Positions 9,221-17,715 of a stretch of 64,000 nt of DNA are shown one piece after another; within the stretch, counting starts at the first letter, position 1; each line of letters starts with the position of its first letter. The stretch is from Zobellella endophytica (GTDB taxonomy: Bacteria > Pseudomonadota > Gammaproteobacteria > Enterobacterales > Aeromonadaceae), in assembly GCF_003012775.1 (NCBI RefSeq), contig NZ_PXYG01000005.1:106889-170888 (forward strand), in the 5' to 3' direction. The notes beneath the pieces are model-generated. The model was not told the origin of the DNA and searched no databases. It was given only the letters and a program-made list of their open reading frames with translations. The translations under genes were made by a program, and so were the position numbers.

Positions 9221-10098
9221 CGGATCCGGGTCCGGTACCAGGCCAGCAGGTTGCGGCTGCGGTAGCTGAGCAGGGCCAGCAGGATCAGCAGGCAGCCGAG
9301 GATCTTCTGCGGCGGCATGGGTTCGTGGTACCAGAACACGCTGATCAGCACCGTCCACACCGGCTCCAGCATCATGATGATGGCGGCGTTGGCCACGTTG
9401 CTCAGTTTCTGTCCCGTGGTCTGGCAGGCGAAGCGCAGCGAGGTGGCCAGCAGCACGCTGGCGACAAACCAGCCCCAGATATGGGAAGGCACGCTGTCCG
9501 GCCAGTGTTCGAACAGGGCGGAATAGAGCAGGTTGATCACCCCGGTCACCGCCAACTGGATACAGGTGAGCGCCACCGGCGGAATGCGCCGGGCGAAGCG
9601 GCTGTTGAGGTTGAAGTAGAGCGCCATCGACAGCGACGCCAGCAGGAACAGCAGCTGGCCGAGGGACAGGCTGAGCCCGCTGCCCATGGTGAGCAGGAAC
9701 AGGCCGGCCACGGCGATGGGCAGGGCGGTCCAGAAGGCGCGGGTGGGGCGCTCCTTGAACAGCACCCAGGCCAGCAGCGGCACCATCAGCATCGACAGGC
9801 TCATGATAAAGGCCCCTTCGCCGATGCCGGCGCTGTGGGACACCGCCTGGATCCAGCACAGCAGGTTCAGGCCCATGACGGTGCCCACGGCGGCGGCCCT
9901 GAGCAGGTTGGCCCGCGGAATGTCGCGCAGTTGGCGCCAGCAGAACGGCAGCAGCAGCAGGGCGGCGAGCAGGAAACGCCAGCCGACGAAGCCGGCGGCC
10001 GGCAACCCCTGAATCGCCTCCTTGGAAAACAGCCAGCCGGCGGAGGCCAGCAGGGTGGCCGCCAGGATAAAGAGATCGCCTCGCCGTTCCGGCAACAT
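9217..10098 (-). CDS. EamA/DMT family transporter
   Basis: An inner-membrane permease of about 293 residues with ten hydrophobic helices arranged as two EamA repeats, the drug/metabolite transporter fold. The first repeat begins [23 protein letters not shown] and the second ends [26 protein letters not shown]. Substrates of this superfamily (amino acids, sugars, drugs, nucleotides) cannot be read from sequence. ATG 10098 is preferred because GGGG lies 8 bp upstream; a GTG at 10107 would add three residues. The gene lies downstream of pflA on the same strand, separated by more than 100 bp. Confidence 0.85.
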   Translation of the reverse strand: MLPERRGDLFILAATLLASAGWLFSKEAIQGLPAAGFVGWRFLLAALLLLPFCWRQLRDIPRANLLRAAAVGTVMGLNLLCWIQAVSHSAGIGEGAFIMSLSMLMVPLLAWVLFKERPTRAFWTALPIAVAGLFLLTMGSGLSLSLGQLLFLLASLSMALYFNLNSRFARRIPPVALTCIQLAVTGVINLLYSALFEHWPDSVPSHIWGWFVASVLLATSLRFACQTTGQKLSNVANAAIIMMLEPVWTVLISVFWYHEPMPPQKILGCLLILLALLSYRSRNLLAWYRTRIR

Positions 10099-10224
10099 AG
10101 TTGACACCCCGATAGAGAAAGACAGCCCGCCCGGCGGGGGCGGTGGTGATGGCCATCGAAAGTTGCGATGGTAACTGAGTCGTCTACTCTATGCCATTCG
10201 GGAGCATTTGCACACACCGGGTTG

Positions 10225-10968
10225 TCAGATGGAGACGGTCGGGTGATGGCGTTCCATGATGGCTTTCAATGCCGCCATCTTGTCGGTGCTCGGCGGGGTG
10301 AGCCCGGCCAGCGGATAGGCCTGGCCGAAGCTGGCCCATTTGTGGCTGCCCAGGTTGTGGTAGGGCAGCAGCTCCACCTTTTCCACCGCCGGGCCCAGGC
10401 CGGCGATAAAGCGGCCGAGGGCGTCGATGTCGGCCTCGTCGTCGCTCCAGCCCGGCACCACCACGTGGCGGATCCACATGGCCTGGCCCCGTTCGGCCAG
10501 GTGCCTGGCCAGCGCCAGGGCGAAGCGGTTGCTGACCTGGGTCAGCGGGATATGCTGTTCGTCGCGGATATGCTTGAGATCGAGCAGCACCAGATCGGTG
10601 TTGTCGAGCAGCCGGTCGAGGGCGGCGTCGTGATGATGCACGAAGCCGTTGGTGTCCAGGCAGGTGTGCAGGCCCTGGGCCTGGCAGGCCTCGAACAATT
10701 CGGTGACGAAGGGCAGCTGCAGCAGGGGTTCGCCGCCGGAAACGGTAATGCCGCCGCCGGAAGCCTGCATAAAGGGCCGGTAGCTCAGCAGCTCCGGCAT
10801 CAGCTCGGCCACCGTCACCTCGTGGCCGGTGTCGGTGTCCCAGGTATCCCGGTTGTGGCAGTACAGGCAGCGCATCAGGCAGCCCTGCATAAACACCAGG
10901 AAGCGGATGCCGGGACCGTCGACGGTGGCGCAGCTTTCGGTGGAATGGATTCGTCCGCTAATGGCCAT
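10225..10968 (-). CDS. pflA: Pyruvate formate-lyase activating enzyme (radical SAM)
   Basis: A 247-residue cytosolic enzyme that uses S-adenosylmethionine and a [4Fe-4S] cluster to place a glycyl radical on PflB under anaerobic conditions. The cluster motif C-x3-C-x2-C is at Cys30, Cys34 and Cys37 (QGCLMRCLYCHNR), and the glycine-rich SAM motif ITVSGGEPLLQ follows. Length matches E. coli PflA (246). ATG 10968 has a strong GGGGAGGAACC site. It lies downstream of pflB on the same strand; the 251-bp gap holds a structured repeat, so the pair may share a transcript from the FNR-controlled pflB promoter or have a second promoter. Confidence 0.96.
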   Translation of the reverse strand: MAISGRIHSTESCATVDGPGIRFLVFMQGCLMRCLYCHNRDTWDTDTGHEVTVAELMPELLSYRPFMQASGGGITVSGGEPLLQLPFVTELFEACQAQGLHTCLDTNGFVHHHDAALDRLLDNTDLVLLDLKHIRDEQHIPLTQVSNRFALALARHLAERGQAMWIRHVVVPGWSDDEADIDALGRFIAGLGPAVEKVELLPYHNLGSHKWASFGQAYPLAGLTPPSTDKMAALKAIMERHHPTVSI

Positions 10969-11054
10969 GGTTCCTCCCCAAGACAAATAACAAGGATAGA
11001 TGCGGTGGGCGGAGCCGCCTGCTGGCATTACCCTCAGACGGCGTCGGGGCTGGA

Positions 11055-11164
11055 AAGAGGCAACAGGGATGGCCTCCGCCGACCGTCACCTGCCAGGGAT
11101 GGCAGGTGCGAGCGTACAGGGAGGTATTCACAGCGTGTCGGCGGAGGTGGCCCTGTTGCCTCTT
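11055..11164 (+). repeat. 110-bp cloverleaf-like palindromic repeat, copy A
   Basis: Fourteen-base perfect terminal inverted repeats (AAGAGGCAACAGGG and its complement) enclose a second arm, TCCGCCGAC/GTCGGCGGA, an 8-bp hairpin CACCTGCC/GGCAGGTG with an AGGGAT loop, and a weak 3-bp hairpin TAC/GTA. The element fills most of the gap between pflB and pflA. A copy of identical length, 95 of 110 bases identical by hand alignment, lies at 58275-58384 in the opposite orientation. I cannot name the family. Confidence 0.8.
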
Positions 11165-11219
11165 CTCTGCGTCACATCAGACAGCCGGACTTGTGACGAA
11201 AAGTCCGGCTTCCAGCCCC

Positions 11220-13502
11220 CTACATCGACTCGGTAAAGGTCCGGGTGATCACATCCCGTTGCTGCTCGGGGGTCAGGGCGTTGAAGCGCACCGCGTAGCC
11301 CGACACCCTGATGGTCAGCTGGGGGTACTTGTCCGGGTGCTCGATGGCGTCGAGCAGCATCTCCCGGTTCATCACGTTGACGTTGAGGTGCTGGCCGCCC
11401 TCGCGTCCGGCCTCGTGATGGAAGTAACCGTCCATCAGCGCCGCCAGGTTGCGTTGCTGGCCTTCACCATCCTTGCCCAGCGCCTTCGGCACGATGGAGA
11501 AGGTGTAGGAGATCCCGTCCTTGGCGTGGCTGAAGGGCAGCTTGGCCACCGAGGTCAAGGAAGCCAGGGCGCCTTTCTCATCCCGGCCGTGCATGGGGTT
11601 GGCACCGGGGCCGAAGGGCTCCCCGGCACGGCGACCGTCCGGAGTGTTGCCGGTTTTTTTGCCGTACACCACGTTGGAGGTGATGGTCAGCACCGACTGG
11701 GTCGGAATGGCGTCCCGGTAGCAGGGGTGGGCCTGGATCTTGTCCATAAAGCGGCGCACCAGATCGCAGGCGATGTCGTCCACCCGGTCGTCGTTGTTGC
11801 CGAATTTAGGGAAATCGCCCTCTATCTCGAAATCCACCGCCAGTCCGGACTCGTCGCGCACCGGTTTCACCCTGGCGTACTTGATGGCGCTGAGGGAGTC
11901 GGCGGCCACCGACAGCCCGGCGATACCGCAGGCCATGGTGCGCACCACCTCCTTGTCGTGGAACGCCATCTGGATGGCCTCGTAGGCGTATTTGTCGTGA
12001 CTGTAGTGGATCACGTTGAGGGCGGTCACGTACTGGGTGGCCAGCCAGTCCATCAGGCTGTCGAGGCGGCTCATCACCAGGCCATAGTCCAGCACCTCGC
12101 CCTGGAGCGGCTCGGCTGTGGGGCCGACCTGGATGTTCAGTTTCTCGTCCACACCGCCGTTGATGGCGTAGAGCAGGGTCTTGGCCAGGTTGGCGCGGGC
12201 GCCGAAGAACTGCATCTGCTTGCCCACCACCATGGGGGAGACACAACAGGCGATGGCATAGTCGTCGGAATCGAAGTCCACGCGCATCAGATCGTCGTTT
12301 TCGTACTGGATGGCGGAGGTGTCGATGGACACCCTGGCCACGTAGTCCTTGAACGCCCGCGGCAGTTGCTCGGACCAGAGCACGGTCAGGTTCGGCTCCG
12401 GGCTGGGGCCCATGTTGTACAGGCTGTGCAGGTAGCGGAAGCTGGTTTTGGTGACCAGGGGGCGGCCGTCCAGGCCCATGCCGGCCAGGGACTCGGTGGC
12501 CCAGATGGGGTCGCCGGAGAACAGCTCGTCATATTCCGGGGTACGCAGGAAACGGACCATGCGCAGCTTCATGATGAAGTGATCCACCAGCTCCTGGGCC
12601 TGGGCCTCGGTCAGGGCGCCTTCACGCCGATCCCGCTCGATATAAACATCGAGGAAAGTGGAGGTGCGTCCCAGCGACATGGCGGCGCCGTTCTGGGACT
12701 TGATGGCGGCCAGGTAGGCGAAGTACAGCCATTGCACCGCTTCCCTGGCATTGGCGGCGGGGCGACCGAGGTCGAAACCGTAGCCGGCGGCCATGGTCTT
12801 GAGATCGGCCAGGGCGCGTACCTGCTCGGCCAGCTCCTCGCGCAGTTGCAGGGTGCGGGAGAGATCGATGCCTGCTTCGAGGTCCGCCTGGGTGGAGGCG
12901 AGCTGGGCCTGTTTGTCCTGGATCAGGAAGTCCACGCCGTACAGGGCGCAGCGGCGGTAGTCGCCGATGATGCGGCCGCGGCCATAGGCATCGGGCAGGC
13001 CGGTGAGCACCCCGGACTTGCGGCAGTTGAGGATGTCCTGGGTGTAGAGGTCGAACACCGCCTGGTTGTGGGTCTTGCGGTAGTCGGAAAATACCTTGCT
13101 CACCTGCGGATCCAGCTCGCGGCCATAGGCCTGGCAGGAAGCCTCGACCATGCGCACGCCGCCATAGGGCATGATGGCGCGCTTGAGCGGCGCCTCGGTC
13201 TGCAGGCCGACCACCTGCTCCAGCTCCCGGTCGATGTAGCCGGGGGCGTGGGAGGTGATGGTGGACGGATTGCCGGTGTCGAAGTCGAGCGGGGCGTGGG
13301 TGCGGTTTTCCTCGGCGATGCCGATCATCACCTGCTCCCACAGGGCGAGGGTGGCCGGGGTCGGGCCGGCGAGGAAGCGGCCGTCGCCCTCGTAGGGGCT
13401 GTAGTTGGCCTGGATAAAGTCGCGTACCTTGACTTCCGTTTGCCAGCTTTCCCCACCGAAGCCACGCCAGGCGTGCTCTACGTTGTTGTTGACCTGTGCC
13501 AT
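11220..13502 (-). CDS. pflB: Formate C-acetyltransferase (pyruvate formate-lyase)
   Basis: A 760-residue glycyl-radical enzyme that converts pyruvate and CoA to acetyl-CoA and formate during anaerobic growth. The tandem catalytic cysteines are visible in [11 protein letters not shown], and the radical glycine is Gly735 in RVSGYAVRF near the C-terminus. Length equals that of E. coli PflB. ATG 13502 is preceded by a GGAGG site; an upstream in-frame extension lacks family similarity. A perfect FNR box lies about 100 bp upstream, so induction without oxygen is expected. The activase gene follows. A long open frame on the opposite strand is a GC-driven shadow. Confidence 0.97.
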   Translation of the reverse strand: MAQVNNNVEHAWRGFGGESWQTEVKVRDFIQANYSPYEGDGRFLAGPTPATLALWEQVMIGIAEENRTHAPLDFDTGNPSTITSHAPGYIDRELEQVVGLQTEAPLKRAIMPYGGVRMVEASCQAYGRELDPQVSKVFSDYRKTHNQAVFDLYTQDILNCRKSGVLTGLPDAYGRGRIIGDYRRCALYGVDFLIQDKQAQLASTQADLEAGIDLSRTLQLREELAEQVRALADLKTMAAGYGFDLGRPAANAREAVQWLYFAYLAAIKSQNGAAMSLGRTSTFLDVYIERDRREGALTEAQAQELVDHFIMKLRMVRFLRTPEYDELFSGDPIWATESLAGMGLDGRPLVTKTSFRYLHSLYNMGPSPEPNLTVLWSEQLPRAFKDYVARVSIDTSAIQYENDDLMRVDFDSDDYAIACCVSPMVVGKQMQFFGARANLAKTLLYAINGGVDEKLNIQVGPTAEPLQGEVLDYGLVMSRLDSLMDWLATQYVTALNVIHYSHDKYAYEAIQMAFHDKEVVRTMACGIAGLSVAADSLSAIKYARVKPVRDESGLAVDFEIEGDFPKFGNNDDRVDDIACDLVRRFMDKIQAHPCYRDAIPTQSVLTITSNVVYGKKTGNTPDGRRAGEPFGPGANPMHGRDEKGALASLTSVAKLPFSHAKDGISYTFSIVPKALGKDGEGQQRNLAALMDGYFHHEAGREGGQHLNVNVMNREMLLDAIEHPDKYPQLTIRVSGYAVRFNALTPEQQRDVITRTFTESM

Positions 13503-13598
13503 AAAAACCTCCGCTGAACGGGTGGTGGCGCCCTGGTGATAAAGGGCGGGCGCCATTACCGGATAGCGTCAGACTACTGCCGGGGAGGTAGCCGGCCT

Positions 13599-13612
13599 TT
13601 GATCTGGATCAA
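13599..13612 (-). promoter_or_regulatory. FNR box upstream of pflB
   Basis: TTGATCTGGATCAA is a perfect match to the FNR consensus TTGAT-N4-ATCAA. Its centre is 103 bp upstream of the pflB ATG. A weak -10-like TAGTCT on the same strand (13571-13576) would place the site near -41.5, the class II activator position; that promoter assignment is inference. Confidence 0.8.
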
Positions 13613-13734
13613 GCCTGGTTCCTGAATCTTTGTAATTTTACTACATTTTGATGTAACAACCGGTGCCGCCGCGACGTCAGCCACGGATCTCATCGGCGAG
13701 AGGGGAGCGGTGCCGTTTGCTGTGTGGTTCTTTG

Positions 13735-13825
13735 GTCACCCCCGCGAAGGCGGAAGTCCATCAGGCCCGGCCGGAAACAAGACCGAGACACTCCGCCCCT
13801 GGATGCCCGCCTTCGCGGGCATGAC
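13735..13825. repeat. Inverted repeat of the CCGCCTTCGCGGG type
   Basis: Two imperfect arms, one reading GTCACCCCCGCGAAGGCGG and the other CCGCCTTCGCGGGCATGAC, flank a spacer of about 50 bp. Similar Gly/Cys-rich palindromes are scattered between genes in many proteobacteria. It lies between the divergent pflB and ribH genes, away from both promoters. Confidence 0.65.
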
Positions 13826-13981
13826 GGTTTTGCCCACCCCCATGTGGGGATTTGACCCTGGACGTGCCCTGTATCTACGGGGATTTGAGCCTGGTCGGAA
13901 GTACGCAATGTAGTAATAAATAGCATACCTGTCCCGGTGCCGACCTCGGGTGGGGCCCAGGCTTTTGTCAATCGTCGATTG

Positions 13982-13990
13982 TGCTAGAAT
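13982..13990 (+). promoter_or_regulatory. Extended -10 promoter for ribH-nusB-thiL-pgpA
   Basis: TGCTAGAAT is an extended -10 element (TGn plus TAGAAT) 31 bp before the ribH ATG. A TTGTCA at 13965-13970 lies too close (14 bp) for a standard -35, which fits an extended -10 promoter. It would give ribH its own transcription start, as needed now that it is separated from ribBX. Confidence 0.5.
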
Positions 13991-14020
13991 GTGCGCACTT
14001 TTCTGCAAACAAGGATTCCC

Positions 14021-14488
14021 ATGAAGGTAATCGAAGGGCTCATGGCCGCACCCGAGGCCAAGGTGGCCATCGTGGTGGCGCGCTTCAACAGCTTTATCAA
14101 CGACAGCCTGGTGGCTGGCGCCCTGGACGTGCTCAAGCGCCAGGGACAGGTCGGCGATGACAACATCACCCTGGTTCGGGTACCGGGGGCAGTGGAGATC
14201 CCGCTGGTGTGCAAAAAACTCGCCAAGCGTGGCCAGTACGATGCCATTATCGCCCTGGGCTGTGTCATCCGCGGCGGCACCTATCACTTCGATCTGGTCG
14301 CCAACGAGAACAGCAAGGGCATGGCCGGCGTGATGATGGAATTTGAAGTGCCCATCGCCTTCGGCGTGCTGACCACCGAAAACATCGAACAAGCCATCGA
14401 GCGTGCTGGCACCAAGGCGGGTAACAAGGGCGCGGAAGCGGCCCTCAGCGCACTTGAAATGATCAACGTCCTGCAGCAGCTGGACTAA
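14021..14488 (+). CDS. ribH: 6,7-dimethyl-8-ribityllumazine synthase
   Basis: A 155-residue subunit of the icosahedral lumazine synthase, which condenses the RibB product (dihydroxybutanone phosphate) with the RibD pathway pyrimidine. Family motifs are [24 protein letters not shown] and [16 protein letters not shown], the last holding the catalytic His. ATG 14021 follows AAGGA; an ATG 30 bp upstream gives extra residues unlike the family. It is normally adjacent to ribBA/ribBX, but here 11.2 kb intervene. nusB follows after 13 bp. Confidence 0.96.
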   Translation: MKVIEGLMAAPEAKVAIVVARFNSFINDSLVAGALDVLKRQGQVGDDNITLVRVPGAVEIPLVCKKLAKRGQYDAIIALGCVIRGGTYHFDLVANENSKGMAGVMMEFEVPIAFGVLTTENIEQAIERAGTKAGNKGAEAALSALEMINVLQQLD

Positions 14489-14501
14489 AAGGAGTACTGC
14501 A

Positions 14502-14912
14502 TTGAAACCGTCTGAACGCCGCAAGGCCCGCCGTCTCGCCACCCAGGCCATTTACCAATGGCAGATGACCAGGGATAACGTCGCCGATATCGCCCAGCAG
14601 TTTGTGCTGGAACAGGATACCAAGGGCGTGGATCTGGATTATTTCCGTGATCTGCTGTTTGGGGTCTCGGTGCATGCCACCGAGCTGGACGCGGTGTTTT
14701 CTCCTTACCTGTCCCGTCCGCTCGCCGAGCTGGACGTGGTGGACAAGGCGGTGCTGCGGTTGGCCACCTACGAGCTGACCCGGCGTGAGGATGTGCCTTA
14801 TCGGGTGGTGATCAACGAAGCCATCGAGTTGGCGAAGGCGTTTGCCGCCGAAGAGAGCCACAAGTTTGTGAACGGTGTGCTCGATAAGGTCGTCAAGCAG
14901 TTGAAAAAATAA
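14502..14912 (+). CDS. nusB: Transcription antitermination factor NusB
   Basis: A 136-residue all-helical RNA-binding protein that, with NusE (S10), binds boxA and prevents termination in rRNA operons. The N-terminus [21 protein letters not shown] and the later [17 protein letters not shown] segment are diagnostic. The start is TTG at 14502, with GGAG 7 bp upstream; no in-frame ATG precedes the conserved N-terminus. It sits in the conserved ribH-nusB-thiL order. A good rho-independent terminator follows immediately, so thiL may be partly uncoupled. Confidence 0.95.
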   Translation: MKPSERRKARRLATQAIYQWQMTRDNVADIAQQFVLEQDTKGVDLDYFRDLLFGVSVHATELDAVFSPYLSRPLAELDVVDKAVLRLATYELTRREDVPYRVVINEAIELAKAFAAEESHKFVNGVLDKVVKQLKK

Positions 14913-14926
14913 CGACAAGCATCGGG

Positions 14927-14952
14927 AAAAAGCCAGCAGCCGCTGGCTTTTC
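14927..14952 (+). terminator. Rho-independent terminator after nusB
   Basis: The stem AGCCAGC/GCTGGCT (14931-14937 and 14942-14948) is flanked by A-rich and T-rich runs. It lies directly before the thiL ATG at 14960, so thiL either depends on readthrough or has its own promoter. Confidence 0.7.
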
Positions 14953-14959
14953 ATTTTCT

Positions 14960-15928
14960 ATGAATGAATTTGAAATAATAAAACACTATTTTACCGCCGA
15001 CAGCGGCCGCAAGGACGTGATCATGGGGCCGGGGGACGACTGCGCCCTGCTGCAGGTCCCCGCCCAGACCCTGTTGGCGGTGAGCACGGACACCCTGGTC
15101 AGCGGGGTGCACTTTTTTGCGGATATGGAACCCTCGGCCCTCGGACACAAGGCGCTGGCGGTCAACTTGTCGGATCTGGCGGCCATGGGCGCGGATCCGC
15201 GCTGGGTTTCGCTGGCGCTGACCCTGCCCGCGGTCGACGAGGTGTGGATCAAGGGCTTTTGTGCCGGCTTCTTCGAGCTGGCGGAATATTACAACGTCGC
15301 CCTGGTGGGCGGTGATATGACCCGGGGGCCGTTGTCCATCACCGTCACCGTGCACGGCACCCTGCCCGAGGGCAAGGGACTCAGGCGCAACGGCGCCCGG
15401 ATCGGGGACGGCATCTATGTCACCGGCACCCTGGGGGATGCGGCCCTGGGTCTGAAGGCGGCGCTCGGCGAGGCCAGGGTGCCGGCGGCCCACCTGGAGT
15501 TTGTGCGCAACAAGCTGGAACACCCCCATCCCCGCATCCTGGCGGGGCAGGCGCTGCGCGACATCGCCTCCAGTGCACTCGACATTTCCGATGGCCTGGC
15601 CGGGGATCTGGGGCACATAGTGACGGCCTCCGGGGTTCGTGCCCAGCTGGAGCTGGAGCAGTTGCCCCTGAGCGAGGCCATGCTGGCCTCGGTGTCCAGG
15701 GAGCAGGCCTGGCAACTGGCGCTGACCGGCGGTGACGACTACGAGCTGTGCTTTACCGTGCCCGAGTCGCATCGCGGTCTGCTGGACACCGCCTTGTCCC
15801 ACTGCGGGGTCAAGTTCACCCGCATCGGCCGGCTGGTTCCCGGCGAGCCGGGACTCGAGCTGCTGGCCGACGGAGGCCCCTGCGAGCTCGATCTCCACGG
15901 CTGGGATCATTTCCGGAGCCGGCCATGA
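14960..15928 (+). CDS. thiL: Thiamine-monophosphate kinase
   Basis: A 322-residue ATP-dependent kinase that makes thiamine diphosphate, the active cofactor. AIR-synthase-like motifs include GPGDDCALLQV near the N-terminus, the metal and phosphate loop VGGDMTRGP, and LDISDGLAGDL. The N-terminus MNEFEIIKHYF is typical. It overlaps pgpA by the ATGA arrangement, so the two are co-translated. Neighbour order ribH-nusB-thiL-pgpA is conserved among gammaproteobacteria. Confidence 0.96.
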   Translation: MNEFEIIKHYFTADSGRKDVIMGPGDDCALLQVPAQTLLAVSTDTLVSGVHFFADMEPSALGHKALAVNLSDLAAMGADPRWVSLALTLPAVDEVWIKGFCAGFFELAEYYNVALVGGDMTRGPLSITVTVHGTLPEGKGLRRNGARIGDGIYVTGTLGDAALGLKAALGEARVPAAHLEFVRNKLEHPHPRILAGQALRDIASSALDISDGLAGDLGHIVTASGVRAQLELEQLPLSEAMLASVSREQAWQLALTGGDDYELCFTVPESHRGLLDTALSHCGVKFTRIGRLVPGEPGLELLADGGPCELDLHGWDHFRSRP

Positions 15929-16404
15929 GAAAGCCCGAGCTGGCGGCGCTCAGGCTGTCCAATCCGCTGCACCTGCTGGCCCTGGGCTTCGGCTCCGGCC
16001 TGAGCCCGGTGATGCCCGGCACCATGGGCACCCTGGCGGCGATCCCGCTCTACTGGCTGGTGCAGGGGCTGCCGCTCGGCTGGTACCTGCTGTTGCTGGC
16101 GCTGGGCTTCGTGGCCGGCATCAAAATCTGCGAGGCGGCCACCAACGCCATCGGCCGCCACGATCACGGCGCCATCGTGTGGGACGAGATCATCGGTTTC
16201 GGCATCACCATGATAGCGGCGCCGGCGGGCTGGGGCTGGATCGCGGCTGGCTTCGTGCTGTTCCGCTTCTTCGATATCGTCAAGCCCTGGCCCATCCGCT
16301 GGTTCGACCGCCGGGTGCATGGCGGTTTCGGCATCATGCTGGACGACGTTATCGCCGGCCTGTTCGCCCTGGCCTGTCTGCAGGGGCTGGCCGTCCTGTT
16401 GTAG
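15925..16404 (+). CDS. pgpA: Phosphatidylglycerophosphatase A
   Basis: A 159-residue inner-membrane phosphatase that dephosphorylates phosphatidylglycerol phosphate in phospholipid synthesis. The signature LGFGSGLSPVMPGTMGTLAAIP and the acidic motif VWDEIIGFGITM are clear, as is KPWPIRWFDRR. Several hydrophobic helices are present. ATG 15925 overlaps the thiL stop (ATGA). A strong terminator follows at 16433. Confidence 0.95.
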   Translation: MRKPELAALRLSNPLHLLALGFGSGLSPVMPGTMGTLAAIPLYWLVQGLPLGWYLLLLALGFVAGIKICEAATNAIGRHDHGAIVWDEIIGFGITMIAAPAGWGWIAAGFVLFRFFDIVKPWPIRWFDRRVHGGFGIMLDDVIAGLFALACLQGLAVLL

Positions 16405-16432
16405 CCGCCAAGGGCCCGGATTCGCCGTTGTC

Positions 16433-16476
16433 CCGGGGATGCCGTCAGCAGCATGGCGGCATCCCCGGTCTTTTTT
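16433..16476 (+). terminator. Rho-independent terminator after pgpA
   Basis: A perfect 12-bp stem CCGGGGATGCCG/CGGCATCCCCGG (16433-16444 and 16457-16468) is followed by TC and six T. It closes the ribH-pgpA transcript. Confidence 0.88.
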
Positions 16477-16891
16477 CGCGACGCAAACGTTTTCCTCTTC
16501 CCATTCCCCGATCCCGCTCACTGTCCGCCATTCGGACGCTTGCTTTTTAGAGTAAAATTTCTATTCTATTTCACTGCGAGGCGATCTACTTTAAGACGCA
16601 GTATTAGTCATAAATTCTGAATGTGCCGTCATGAGTGAAGTTTGTTACTAATTTTGTGAGATTGATCCGGATATATGAGGTTCCGTTTTTTGAGAACGGG
16701 CTTACAATACTTGCAAATGTTACTTTTTTGTTGCCGTCGTCCCGTGTATTCAAAACGGGTCGCGAATAAAGTCGTTATGCGGCCCGGGCGCCGGGGCTGG
16801 TCGGCAACGGGCGTTGAAGCCGCAGCGGTGTCGAGCCACCGCCGCTATCAAGGATGCCGTATCGAGGGGCTTGCCCCGGTTAAGGATGAAC
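16477..16891 (+). other. AT-rich control region of the ABC importer operon
   Basis: About 415 bp without a supportable gene. The part between roughly 16540 and 16760 is markedly AT-rich compared with the surroundings and has TTTTGTGAGATTGATC, a poor half-match to a CRP site. A short inverted repeat, CCCGT...ACGGG, lies near 16740-16758. The promoter of the importer should be here, but no single site stands out. Confidence 0.45.
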
Positions 16892-17641
16892 ATGTCCCTG
16901 CTAGAAGTGAAACACCTGCGGATCGAGTATCCGTCCCGCCACGGCGTCATGGCCGCCGTCGAAGATCTTTCCTTCAACATCGAAAAGGGTGAAATACTCG
17001 GGGTGGTCGGTGAGTCCGGCGCCGGCAAGTCGACCATCGGCAACGCCGTCATCGACCTGCTGAGCCCGCCCGGGCGCATCGCCAGCGGCGACGTTTACCT
17101 GGACGGGGAAAAAATTTCCGACCTGGATCCCGCGGCCATCCGCGCCGTGCGCGGCCGGCGCATCGGTTTTATCTTCCAGGATCCCATGACCTCGCTCAAT
17201 CCGCTGTTCACGGTGGAATACCAGATGGTGGAGACCCTGCTGGCCAATACCGGCATGAGCCGGGAGCAGGCCCGCAAGAAGGCGGTGTCGTTGCTCGAGG
17301 CGGTGGGCATTCCCCAGCCCGAGCTGCGCATCAAACAGTATCCGCACCAGTTTTCCGGCGGCATGCGCCAGCGGGTGGTGATCGCCATCGCCCTGTCGTG
17401 CGATCCGGAGCTGATCATCGCCGACGAGCCCACCACCGCCCTGGACGTGTCCATCCAGGATCAGATCCTCACCCTCATCCGCACCCTGTGCAAGGAGCGC
17501 AACGTGGGCTGCATGCTGGTCACCCACGACATGGGCGTGGTGTCGAACGTGACCGACCGGGTGGCGGTGATGTACCGCGGCCGGCTGGTGGAAATCGGCC
17601 CTACCGCCAAGGTGCTGGGCACGCCTACACCCGCAGTTTGA
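16892..17641 (+). CDS. Peptide-type ABC transporter ATPase, first half of a frameshifted double ATPase
   Basis: 249 residues forming a full DppD/OppD-type nucleotide-binding domain: Walker A GESGAGKST at residues 40-48, signature FSGGMRQR, Walker B LIIADEP and switch His in VTHDMG. The frame ends with VLGTPTPAV and a stop, exactly where the family has the oligopeptide C-terminal motif (HPYTRSLISAVP). That motif is present in the next frame as HAYTRSLISAVPRSD, so a small indel near 17615-17632 has split the gene. My recollection is that relatives encode both ATPases as one long protein. The domain could still fold alone. ATG 16892 has AAGGA 5 bp upstream. Confidence 0.85.
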   Translation: MSLLEVKHLRIEYPSRHGVMAAVEDLSFNIEKGEILGVVGESGAGKSTIGNAVIDLLSPPGRIASGDVYLDGEKISDLDPAAIRAVRGRRIGFIFQDPMTSLNPLFTVEYQMVETLLANTGMSREQARKKAVSLLEAVGIPQPELRIKQYPHQFSGGMRQRVVIAIALSCDPELIIADEPTTALDVSIQDQILTLIRTLCKERNVGCMLVTHDMGVVSNVTDRVAVMYRGRLVEIGPTAKVLGTPTPAV

Positions 17642-17715
17642 TCTCCGCCGTGCCCCGCTCCGACGTCAAGCTGGTGCGCTTCCCGCTGGTGTCCTATATC
17701 GAGGATGCCAAGGAA

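Noticed and set aside
11106..13517. Plus-strand open frame of 803 codons opposite pflB
   Set aside because: It is a GC-rich shadow of pflB: it lacks any recognisable domain and shows low-complexity Gly/His/Val repeats.
16640..16680. CRP-like site before the ABC operon
   Set aside because: Only one half-site (TGTGA) matches; the second half is poor.
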